A DNA stretch of 64,000 nt from Streptomyces sp. NBC_00576 (GTDB taxonomy: Bacteria; Actinomycetota; Actinomycetes; Streptomycetales; Streptomycetaceae). The DNA lies in assembly GCF_036345175.1 (NCBI RefSeq), contig NZ_CP107780.1, positions 1,488,001 through 1,552,000 of the forward strand. Reading direction: 5' to 3'. A model generated the notes under the pieces. It was given only the letters and a program-made list of their open reading frames with translations. It searched no databases and was not told the origin of the DNA. Shown here piece after piece: positions 26,189 through 33,608 of the stretch (position 1 is its first letter; the number at the start of each line of letters is the position of its first letter). Both the position numbers and the translations under genes were made by a program.

Positions 26189-26274
26189 GAACGAGTCTTC
26201 TGGCCCCAGAGGAACGAGTCTTCTGGCCCCGGCTAGCGATCTTCGGGCCCCCCGTGAACGAGTCAATTGGCTCC
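26189..26274 (+). repeat. IS21-type end array, left copy
   Basis: GAACGAGTCTTCTGGCCCC occurs at 26189-26207 and 26212-26230. A degenerate copy follows near 26234-26250, and GAACGAGTCAATTGGCTCC at 26256-26274. The period is 22-23 bp. Inverted copies sit at 28785-28870. Multiple ~20-bp repeats at the ends are characteristic of IS21-family elements. No transposase is next to this copy. Confidence 0.65.
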
Positions 26275-26572
26275 ACCTGAGCCCAACGCCAATGCCCGCC
26301 ACCCCGACGTGCTGGCTGCCCAACGCCGCGAGCGCGCCCGCATCCGCAGCGAGAAGGGGCCCTCGGTACTGGTGTGCGCTCGTATTCAACTGTCGCCGGT
26401 TCCCCGAGGAATCCAGCCTGTTGGTGACCATGTGTGGTCGCCAGCCGCGAAGCAGGCCCGCGGGTAGCGTGGCGTCCTCTTGCTCTGGAGAGGACCGCCC
26501 GGAACGGGCGTGGCGGTGGGCATTCCGGAGAGTGAGAGTCTGCTCCGCCTGTCTCACGTACTGTGGCTTCGC
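26275..26572. other. Gene-poor stretch after the left IS array
   Basis: About 300 bp. A short rightward frame (26267-26467) includes HPDVLAAQRRERARIRSEKG, a basic helix that might be debris of a DNA-binding protein, but it has no ribosome-binding site and no recognisable end. The promoter of the phosphotransferase gene should lie in the right part. Confidence 0.35.
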
Positions 26573-27490
26573 ATGACCGCAGCCGAGATCGAGATCACCG
26601 CAGACCTGGTCCGCGACCTGCTGCAGGAGCAACATCCAGACCTTGCAGAGCTGGCCATCCGCGAGGTGGCGGGCGGCTGGGGCAACCAGATGTGGCGCCT
26701 CGGGGACGAGTTGGCCGTGCGCATGCAGCGCATGGACCCCACCCCGGAGCTCCAGCTCAAGGAGCGGCGGTGGCTGCCCGTGCTGGCCCCGCGCCTGCCG
26801 CTCCCGGTGCCGACCCCGGTGCGGTTCGGCGAACCGTCCGAGCGCTTCCCCAAGCACTGGACCGTCATGACGTGGGTTCCCGGCGAGCCGCTGGACCACG
26901 GCTCGATCAGCCGCGGCGCCCACGCGGCCGACACACTGGCGGGCTTCCTCAGGGCTCTCCACGTGGAGGCGCCCGCCGAGGCGCCGATCAGCTCGGACTT
27001 CGGCGCTCACCCCAAGAAGTGCACGGACGGCTTCGACTACTTCTTTGAAGCCGTGGTCCCCGGCGGCATTGCCAACGAGGTCCGGGCCGTCTGGGACGAT
27101 TCCGTTGCGGCCCCCGAGTGGGAGGGCCCGCCGGTGTGGGTGCACGGTGACCTTCATCCCGCGAACGTCGTCGTCTCGGACGGAACACTCTCGGGCATCG
27201 TCGACTTCGGTGCCATGTTCGCTGGCGATCCGGCATGGGATCTCGCCGCCGCATGGGTGCTGCTCCCCGCGGGCACAGCCTCGCGGTTCTTCGACATGTA
27301 CGCGCATGCGGACGAGGCGGCGATCCGGCGCGCCCGCGGGCTGGCCGCTATGAAGAGCCTCTTCCTTATGCTCATGGGGCAGAACGGGGAGCGGGGCCTT
27401 CCTGGCGGCAAGCCGACCTGGGGGCCCGCAGGCCGGGCGGCGCTCGATCGTGTTCTGACATCCGACTTGCGCTGGCCCTCTCCCGCATAG
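26573..27490 (+). CDS. Aminoglycoside phosphotransferase (APH) family protein
   Basis: 305 residues of the APH/choline-kinase fold. The catalytic loop is VHGDLHPANVV, the metal-binding motif is IVDFG and the N-lobe has GGWGNQMWRL. This family covers aminoglycoside, macrolide and hydroxyurea-type phosphotransferases and many small-molecule kinases; the substrate cannot be told from sequence. It lies in the accessory block between IS21-type remnants and converges on the GNAT gene, so it may be acquired cargo, possibly a resistance gene. Confidence 0.85.
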   Translation: MTAAEIEITADLVRDLLQEQHPDLAELAIREVAGGWGNQMWRLGDELAVRMQRMDPTPELQLKERRWLPVLAPRLPLPVPTPVRFGEPSERFPKHWTVMTWVPGEPLDHGSISRGAHAADTLAGFLRALHVEAPAEAPISSDFGAHPKKCTDGFDYFFEAVVPGGIANEVRAVWDDSVAAPEWEGPPVWVHGDLHPANVVVSDGTLSGIVDFGAMFAGDPAWDLAAAWVLLPAGTASRFFDMYAHADEAAIRRARGLAAMKSLFLMLMGQNGERGLPGGKPTWGPAGRAALDRVLTSDLRWPSPA

Positions 27491-27557
27491 GCCCCGCTCC
27501 CATCTCGAAGCGAGGCGGATGCCAGCGGCCTGACCGCACAGTGAATCCTGCTCAGCA

Positions 27558-28622
27558 TCAGAAGGGCAGGCCCCACAGGTCCACACTGATGGTGGGATGA
27601 GGCAGGCCGGCCAGGTCGTAGATCATGGTGGTCAGTGGCGAGGTCCGTGCGCCGTCGGGCTGCTGGACGGTGACGGGCACGGAGAGCCGGCTCCATCCCA
27701 GCTGCGTGTAGAGCGGGACCAGGTCCGGGCGGCAGAGCAGAACCATCGTCTCGGCGCCGGCCGCTCGTGCGTGCTCGACCGCCACGCTGATCACCGTCCG
27801 GGCGATGCCCCGGCCTCGATGGGCGGGGTGCACCAGCACACCGCCCAGCCCCGCGGCGCGGCGCGGCAATCCATCGAAGGCCATGTCCCGCAGCAGCCAT
27901 CCCATGGAACCTACCGGCCGGCCTTCGGAGACAGCGGTGAGGGTGTGCTGCTTGTCAGCCCACACCAGACCGAAGCCATTCACCCCGGATGGGTCGGGCA
28001 GGCCATCGCGGACGGCTTTGTCCTCCGGAGAACCGGGGCCCGGCGCATGGATCAGCTGGAGGTTCGCGCCACCGTCGTCCACCACATGCTCCGCAGCGGC
28101 TGTGGCGGCGGGGGTAAACCGGTAGCGCAGACACTGCAGGCCACTGGACTGTACCGTCCCGTCCGCCTGGGCGCCCAGGCGGCGCAGTACCGCGATCGAG
28201 GCCGTATTGCCGGGCAGGACGAACGCGAAAACGGCTGGGAGCGAGAGGCGGCGAAACGCCAGGTCCAGGCACGCACCGCCCGCCTCGCCGGCGATCCCAC
28301 GGCCTTGGGCCCGTGGGTGCACGGCGAAACCGAGGTCAACTCCGTGCTGGGCCCGATTACGCAGTCCCACCCGGCCGAGAAACGCGTGCGTTGCGGCATC
28401 CCTGACCGCGAAGTCGCCGTAGCCGTGTCTGGTCCAGTGGGCGACGTGGTCGTCGCACATGGCCTCGGCCGCGGATCGACTGTCCGCCCGGCCGGTTGCC
28501 AGCCATCGCATGACGCTGTCCTGACTGACCACGGCCTCAAAGAGATCGTCGCTGTCCCCGCGGCGGATCGGCTCCATCACAAGCCTCTGGGTGCGCAGAA
28601 CGGGTCCGCTTAACCGGGCCAC
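27558..28622 (-). CDS. Double GNAT-domain N-acetyltransferase
   Basis: 354 residues with two GCN5-type domains. The first (~1-165) is of RimJ/RimL type (LRTQRLVMEPI, then HPRAQGRGIAGEA with the acetyl-CoA loop and NTASIAVLRRLG). The second (~190-354) contains GVLVHPAHRGRGIARTV and LYTQLGWSRL. The acceptor is unknown. GTG 28622 has AGAGGAG upstream. Codon 4 is TTA (28613-28611), so translation should require the bldA tRNA, meaning expression is probably delayed to development. It converges on the phosphotransferase gene. Confidence 0.85.
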   Translation of the reverse strand: MARLSGPVLRTQRLVMEPIRRGDSDDLFEAVVSQDSVMRWLATGRADSRSAAEAMCDDHVAHWTRHGYGDFAVRDAATHAFLGRVGLRNRAQHGVDLGFAVHPRAQGRGIAGEAGGACLDLAFRRLSLPAVFAFVLPGNTASIAVLRRLGAQADGTVQSSGLQCLRYRFTPAATAAAEHVVDDGGANLQLIHAPGPGSPEDKAVRDGLPDPSGVNGFGLVWADKQHTLTAVSEGRPVGSMGWLLRDMAFDGLPRRAAGLGGVLVHPAHRGRGIARTVISVAVEHARAAGAETMVLLCRPDLVPLYTQLGWSRLSVPVTVQQPDGARTSPLTTMIYDLAGLPHPTISVDLWGLPF

Positions 28623-28784
28623 TGAGCAACTCCTCTCGATCAAGGACTGAAGGAGCGTACCCGGCGACTCTTTGGAGCGATCCCGAGGCAACTGGCGAAC
28701 CTATCCGGACACGGCACTGGGCCGTCCATCCAGGCCCCCTGACTGTCGGAAGCACAACGATGCTCGCACCGCAAAACCGCCCCT

Positions 28785-28870
28785 GGGGCCAATTCTGACG
28801 AACATTCATTTCCCGATCAACCCTCATGGGGCCACCGGACTCGTTCCTTTGGGGCCAGAGAAGCCGTTCA
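28785..28870 (-). repeat. IS21-type end array, right copy (inverted)
   Basis: GGGGCCACCGGACTCGTTC (28828-28846) and GGGGCCAGAGAAGCCGTTC (28851-28869) are reverse complements of the left array's unit, with a further degenerate copy from 28785 (GGGGCCAATTCTGACG). The 23-bp period is the same. It directly follows the stop of the istB relic, where an IS21 right end belongs. Confidence 0.65.
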
Positions 28871-28890
28871 GAGCCAGCTTGCGGTGTCGT

Positions 28891-29030
28891 TCAGCTGGCT
28901 TCGACCCGCTCGGCCTGTGCCTTGGTGTGAGCGAGGAGGTAGGTCTCAGTGCCGGTTTGGTGATGGCGCCGTTGAAGGTCAGCCTGTCAACGATGGCCAC
29001 GCAGAGTCGCGAGTCCGTGAACGTTTTCAG
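28891..29030 (-). pseudogene. istB (IS21 family ATPase) C-terminal relic, frameshifted
   Basis: Reading leftward from 29030, one frame gives LKTFTDSRLCVAIVDRLTFN and then GAI, the C-terminal region of IS21 IstB. After a frameshift, the continuation is TGTETYLLAHTKAQAERVEA, then S and a stop at 28893-28891, matching the usual IstB tail. Both halves are recognisable, so the gene is decayed. The rest of istB and istA are absent. The adjacent array at 28785-28870 is the element's end. Confidence 0.65.
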
Positions 29031-29107
29031 GCCCGCCCCCCGGGCCGCTTCACTGGAGTTCCGGTGGCAGCGGCGGAGAATCCAACGGTCCTGGGTAAGG
29101 TCCCGGC

Positions 29108-29398
29108 ATGCCCCAACATATCGACCTCATCAACGGCCAGCGGATACGCCCTCAGGAGATCCTTTATGCCAGTGACGCCGACCTGGCAGTGCGCGGCATC
29201 ACGGCGCGCGACGTAATCGCTATGGATTGGTTTCGGATCCCGGAAATTGACGGCGCTCCCACCTGCGATGTCAAGGGATGCGACTACGTGCCTGCGGAGT
29301 TGGCAGGACTCGCGGAGTTGGACATGGAAGGGACGCTCTCAGGGCACGCGACCCACCGCGTGACCAAACGCCTCGGATTTTTCAAGCGACCGAAGTAA
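29108..29398 (+). CDS. Small hypothetical protein with CxxxxC motif; possibly truncated by a TAA
   Basis: 96 residues starting MPQHIDLINGQRIRPQEIL, preceded by AAGG. It contains CDVKGCDYVPAEL, which could bind metal. The frame stops with TAA at 29396-29398 but stays open for 24 further codons reading YFSCPDHLDTVRAAMAYGHS and then GDPV, ending at 29471-29473. The Cys/His pair in that extension would complete a zinc site with CDVKGC. I do not recognise the family. The gene may be a recent nonsense mutant or read through. Confidence 0.5.
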   Translation: MPQHIDLINGQRIRPQEILYASDADLAVRGITARDVIAMDWFRIPEIDGAPTCDVKGCDYVPAELAGLAELDMEGTLSGHATHRVTKRLGFFKRPK

Positions 29399-29473
29399 TA
29401 CTTCTCATGCCCGGACCACCTCGACACGGTCCGAGCGGCCATGGCCTACGGTCACAGCGGCGACCCTGTCTGA

Positions 29474-29632
29474 GGTTCAAGACTTGCGGTAACAGACGCT
29501 GTGCCTCACTTGCCCGCATTGTCGATCATGCTTCTGAGCTGTGCAGAGGCCCTTCGCCCCCTAGATAAGCGGGCAGGAGGGGAGGCCGACCCGATCTGAG
29601 AGCACCAGAGCGGCCCCGCCTGCGGGAGGGCT
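29474..29632. other. Short non-coding stretch at the left edge of the recombinase module
   Basis: No gene is seen. It contains the 8-mer GATAAGCG at 29564-29571, which recurs at 35292-35299 on the far side of the recombinase operon, and a GC-rich stem (CGGCCCCGCCTGCGGGAGGG region, 29610-29630) that may terminate the operon. Confidence 0.4.
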
Positions 29633-30043
29633 TCAGGTGGTGGGTCGGCGGAACGGGACGATGTTGTCGGGAACCGGGTCAGGTTCTGTTGGAGCGTCCG
29701 CGTTCTGGGTGAGAACGGCGTTGGCGAGGGTGAGGTTGGTGACCAGCTGGCGGAGTTCTTCGATCTCGGCTTTCTGGTTCGAGACGGTCTTCTTGAGTTT
29801 GGTGACGGTTTCCCGGAGTCGCTTCTCGGTTTCCGGGATCTGCTGGGTTTCGTTGCGGACGCGTTCGTAGAACTCGTTTCTCAGGTCGGCGTGCCGCTTG
29901 AGGATAGCCATGCGGTGGACGGCGGCTTCGGCGGCGAGAGCGACGACGGTGAGGCTGCCGTTGGAGGCGGTGGCCTGTCCGGTCAGGAGGCGATCCATGG
30001 CTTCGCGGATGCGGGTGCGTTCGCCTTGGTGCTGCTGGTTCAT
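29633..30043 (-). CDS. TnpC-like coiled-coil protein (DUF6262 type) of the recombinase module
   Basis: 136 residues. The N-terminus (ERTRIREAMDRLLTGQATAS and a NGSLTVVALAAEAAVHRMAI helix resembling an HTH) is followed by a long coiled coil (~65-110, KRLRETVTKLKKTVSNQKAE). This matches DUF6262/TnpC partners found downstream of paired tyrosine recombinases. In Tn554, TnpC influences frequency and orientation of transposition. Its ATG overlaps the preceding stop by four bases, so it is translationally coupled. Confidence 0.8.
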   Translation of the reverse strand: MNQQHQGERTRIREAMDRLLTGQATASNGSLTVVALAAEAAVHRMAILKRHADLRNEFYERVRNETQQIPETEKRLRETVTKLKKTVSNQKAEIEELRQLVTNLTLANAVLTQNADAPTEPDPVPDNIVPFRRPTT

Positions 30044-31878
30044 GAGAGGGCCTCGGCGGTCTGGGCGGTGGTGTCGTGGGCGTCCGCGGCGGCCCGGAGC
30101 TGGTCGGCGTTGGCTCGTAGTCGCTTGGCGATCCGGTCGGGGGCCGAGGAGGCCAACTGGTCGATCTCATCGGCGCGTTCACGGAGCTGGCGGGCGTGGG
30201 TGTCGGTGCGGACCGTGTTGCCGCAGCCGGGCTGGCAGGCGTACTGCCTGGGAGCGGTGACGCCCGGGTCAGGTTCGCAGAGCGCGTTGTCGTGCTTGAA
30301 CGCGCAGATCAGGAACGCGTCGGGGTTGTCATAGAGCACGACGCCGTCCCGGGCGAGGAAGGCCGCCGATTTCTTCGCGAACGTCCTGGGAACGATGCGG
30401 CCTTCGAAGCGGGGTGTATGGGCGGCGGCTGTGAGGGCCCGGCGGGTGGCAGGGCCGGAGATCTTCTCCCCGGCGGCGAGCCGGTCGCGAAGGCGAGCGG
30501 CGCTGTCGGCGGCAGCGAGGGCGGTCTCAATGTCGAGAACACTGTGGATGCCGCCGCGGCTGCGGCTCGCGTAACCGCTGGAGGCGCGGGCGTCCAGGAC
30601 CGTGCGCATGTGCCCGTACTGGACCCAGGGGACCTTGCGTTCCTCGCCGGCGGAGACGTGGTGGCCGTCGGTGTTGGTGACGTTCTTGTAGTGGTGGCTG
30701 CGGATCAGGTGCCGCCCCGGGGTGCCGTCGGGGTTGGGCTCGGGGTCAGGGCAGCAGCCAGACCGCAGTCCCTGTACTTCCTGCGGGCGCATACCTGTCA
30801 GGTAGAGGCAGATGATCATGGCAGCGGTGCCCAGATGCCGCATCAAGGCTGCGGCCTCGGCGAATTCCAGGTGGCGACGCCAGGGCTGTCCGTGGATCCG
30901 CCCGGTTACTGACAGCTGCAGCAGACACGGGCCAGGCCGTTCGGCTGCCAGCGCGGCCAGCCCGTGCATTTTCGCGTACTGATCCACTTGGTTGACGCTC
31001 GCGCCCGTCGTGGCTGCGATGAACGCACGAGCCAGCACGGCGGTCGGACGATGGGTGTCGTGTGCCGGCAGCGGCGAGCCTCTGCGGATGAGCGGCAGCA
31101 GGTATGCCTCCAAGGCAGCTCTTCCCGCCGGGCTGGCGCTGGTGGTGGCCGCGAGTGCGGTCAACCGGCGGTTCTCGCCCCAGGCAGCCATGATGTCCGG
31201 GGAGAGATCCTCGACGACCCGGATCGCCCAGACCAGCAGCGGTCCAATGACCTGGGGATCCAGCGGCTCGGTCGTGTTCTCCCCAGCGGTCTCGGCGTCA
31301 GCTCCTGGGAGGAAGTCATCGATGCCTTCGAACTCCCAGGGGGGCCGGGTGAACCCGAAGGGGTGAGCGGAGAGCTGGTCGAACGCCCACAGATCTGTCA
31401 GCTGGCCGAGGATTCTCTCGGCTCGGACGCGGCCGATCCCACTGGTGCAGCGTTCGGTCGCGTAAGCGCGCCACTCGTCCTCGGTGCAGGCCGCGAGGTC
31501 GGTGATGCCACGTGCGCGCAGCCAGCGGGCCAGCCGTATCCACTGGCGGCATGTGTCCTGCATGTCCTCGACGGAACCGCGGGCCCGTGCTGTCGCTGGG
31601 CGGGTCTTGAGGTAGGTGGGTCTGAGTTCGCCGTTGATCATCGTCCAGGCCGTCACCCTCACCTGACTGCGGAGCTCCTCGGGGCACTTCATCCAGTCGA
31701 CCTTGCAGAGGCTGGTGCTGGGATTGTCGATGAGCGGGGCGAGCGACCAGACGAGGTCCTGGTAGCTGGACACAGGGTGAACGTTGCCGGGGCTGATCCA
31801 CTTCGGCAGCACGACGGGGCTGTCCGGGGTGGGTATCGGCAGCAGATACGGGTCGTCCTCAGCGACCGGGACGGTCAC
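30040..31878 (-). CDS. Tyrosine-recombinase-like protein (third of the module)
   Basis: 612 residues from a GTG overlapping the upstream stop (GTGA). The segment LYLTGMRPQEVQGLRSG supplies a catalytic-Arg-like motif I. A canonical HxxR/Tyr set is not obvious: the corresponding region reads PRTFAKKSAAFLA, so the protein may be catalytically degenerate or structural. The C-terminus has a Cys/His-rich stretch (CAFKHDNALC, YACQPGCGN) suggestive of a zinc site, then a helical tail. It works with the two upstream recombinases. Confidence 0.75.
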   Translation of the reverse strand: MTVPVAEDDPYLLPIPTPDSPVVLPKWISPGNVHPVSSYQDLVWSLAPLIDNPSTSLCKVDWMKCPEELRSQVRVTAWTMINGELRPTYLKTRPATARARGSVEDMQDTCRQWIRLARWLRARGITDLAACTEDEWRAYATERCTSGIGRVRAERILGQLTDLWAFDQLSAHPFGFTRPPWEFEGIDDFLPGADAETAGENTTEPLDPQVIGPLLVWAIRVVEDLSPDIMAAWGENRRLTALAATTSASPAGRAALEAYLLPLIRRGSPLPAHDTHRPTAVLARAFIAATTGASVNQVDQYAKMHGLAALAAERPGPCLLQLSVTGRIHGQPWRRHLEFAEAAALMRHLGTAAMIICLYLTGMRPQEVQGLRSGCCPDPEPNPDGTPGRHLIRSHHYKNVTNTDGHHVSAGEERKVPWVQYGHMRTVLDARASSGYASRSRGGIHSVLDIETALAAADSAARLRDRLAAGEKISGPATRRALTAAAHTPRFEGRIVPRTFAKKSAAFLARDGVVLYDNPDAFLICAFKHDNALCEPDPGVTAPRQYACQPGCGNTVRTDTHARQLRERADEIDQLASSAPDRIAKRLRANADQLRAAADAHDTTAQTAEALS

Positions 31879-33608
31879 GGAGCCAGGTCTCCTTTCAGCA
31901 GCAGCGCGACGAGGGCCCGGTCGGCCCCGCTGACCTGCGTCAAGGCAGCCGCCCAGGCGGCAGGACCGAGCTTGTCGCGCAGGTCCTCCAACCGCAACAG
32001 GTGGTCTCGCCAGTGCGCGATCCATGCATGGTCGGGCAGGGTGGAGCACAGACTCCGGATCTTCTGGTGGAGGTGGGCGAGGCGGGGGTGGTGGCCGGGA
32101 TGAACGTGCGCGTTCGGGCAGGCCAGGCAGAGCAGGAAGTCTGCCCCGCAGCCGCCATCGGGGCTCGGCCAGGGACTGGTGGTCTCGTCCGAGCAGTCCG
32201 CAGTGGCGGTTTCCTGGTGGGCGGTGTCCGGAGCCACGGTCAGGCGACCGCCGAAGACGGCGGCCTGGGCCTGTTCCAGAGCTTCCTTGACGCCGTCCTC
32301 GAAGACCTTCTGGGAGGCGCGCTGGACGTGCTCGTCAGGCAGGACGTAGACGCTCTCGTGGGTGCCCTGGGTGTGCTGCAGTGGCCTGCCCTCACGCGTC
32401 ACTGTCGTCCGCCGGGTCCGCTGGAACGGCGCCCCGCCCAACTGGTGACGCTGGGCCCATGCCTGTCCGTCGCCGCCAGAGATGCCGAAGAACAGCGGGC
32501 CGATCGGCTGGGGCCGATCCAGGTCCTGGTGGCCGCGCCCCACGTTGCCAGACCGGCCGGTCATCAGCAGGTCGGTGCCCGGGGCCAGGACGGCGGCCAG
32601 CGCGCGTCCATGCATGGTGGCCTCCAGCGCCTGGGTGATCAGCCGCCCTGGAGAGTCCGCGCCGGAGTCAGTGATGTTCTCCGTGGAGAACCAGTGGCCG
32701 CTTCCCCTCCGGCGCTTCTCCAGCCTCACCTCGTAGGTCACCGCTTTGGCGTCCCCGGCGGATGGTGCCGTAGTCGGGGCAGGCATGTGGTCGTAGACGG
32801 ACAAGTTCCACCCGAACCGGTCTGTCAGCAGCACTGTCAGCGCCGTCAGCTCCCCGCGGGTCGCGAACAACCGTCCCCACGTCAGCTCGCGCTTCGTTCC
32901 ACCCAGAAGCCCGCGGTCCTTCAGGTAGCTCTGGCCGCCGGGAAGCTGCCCCCGGGGAACGTCGCCGGTCTGTGCGAGATGGTCCAGCACCTGGCCGAGG
33001 CGCCACTCACGGCTCTTCCTGTCCAGGCCCCCGGCCCGCCAGCGCTCAAGCAACTGGGTGTTCTCGCGGATTCGCATCCAGGCCGCGCGGAACTGTCGTT
33101 GCGCGGCCAACAGCACCCGTTCCCGTTCCTCCTTTCCGTACGACTGCTTGCTGGGGACCGGGGCCGGGACGCGGCGTGCGAGTTCCTCCGCCACTGGACC
33201 GCTGATCAGCCGCAAGTCCCGCAGCAGCAGTTGGCGAATCATCTGCAGTGTGTGTCTGCCGGTGTTGGTGGCGATGTGCCGAGCCCGCCAGCGCTTGAGC
33301 ATGGCCGCGGTCAAGCCGTCCAGATCCTGCGGCGGGCTCTCCTGCTCGGACAGGAACCGCGCGAACACCAGGAGCTTCTCCCAGAAGGTGGTCGCGGATG
33401 CATGGGCTGTCCAGCAACGGGACTGGTCGGCGAAAACTTCGGCCAAGGAGCGCTGCATCGGTTCCGGGACCGGCAGATCGGCGAAGTCGTACTCCTTCTT
33501 GAGTCCGGCCTTGTTGACGACCGTCACCACCAGCTCGCGCAGGGCCAGCGGGGGGTCAGTGCAATGATCGGGTGGGGGCAAGACGGCCAGCCGGCCACGG
33601 CCGGTCAC
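31875..33608 (-). CDS. TnpB-like tyrosine recombinase/integrase
   Basis: 577 residues from a GTG that overlaps the upstream stop by four bases. The N-terminal half contains helical core-binding-like segments (LDGLTAAMLKRWRARHIATN). The region THESVYVLPDEHVQ places a Tyr where the nucleophile is expected. The C-terminus includes CLACPNAHVHPGHHPRLAHL, a Cys/His cluster I associate with these large recombinases. It should act with the TnpA-like protein in strand exchange. Coupled overlaps on both sides show a single operon. Confidence 0.78.
   Translation of the reverse strand: MTGRGRLAVLPPPDHCTDPPLALRELVVTVVNKAGLKKEYDFADLPVPEPMQRSLAEVFADQSRCWTAHASATTFWEKLLVFARFLSEQESPPQDLDGLTAAMLKRWRARHIATNTGRHTLQMIRQLLLRDLRLISGPVAEELARRVPAPVPSKQSYGKEERERVLLAAQRQFRAAWMRIRENTQLLERWRAGGLDRKSREWRLGQVLDHLAQTGDVPRGQLPGGQSYLKDRGLLGGTKRELTWGRLFATRGELTALTVLLTDRFGWNLSVYDHMPAPTTAPSAGDAKAVTYEVRLEKRRRGSGHWFSTENITDSGADSPGRLITQALEATMHGRALAAVLAPGTDLLMTGRSGNVGRGHQDLDRPQPIGPLFFGISGGDGQAWAQRHQLGGAPFQRTRRTTVTREGRPLQHTQGTHESVYVLPDEHVQRASQKVFEDGVKEALEQAQAAVFGGRLTVAPDTAHQETATADCSDETTSPWPSPDGGCGADFLLCLACPNAHVHPGHHPRLAHLHQKIRSLCSTLPDHAWIAHWRDHLLRLEDLRDKLGPAAWAAALTQVSGADRALVALLLKGDLAP

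Noticed and set aside
26021..27586. Leftward 521-codon frame opposite the DinB-fold and phosphotransferase genes
   Set aside because: It spans two well-supported genes on the other strand and contains no family motif.
28672..29107. Rightward open frames (from 28672 and 28884) as genes
   Set aside because: The leftward strand here encodes the istB tail and IS end repeats; the rightward frames have no motif and run antisense to it.
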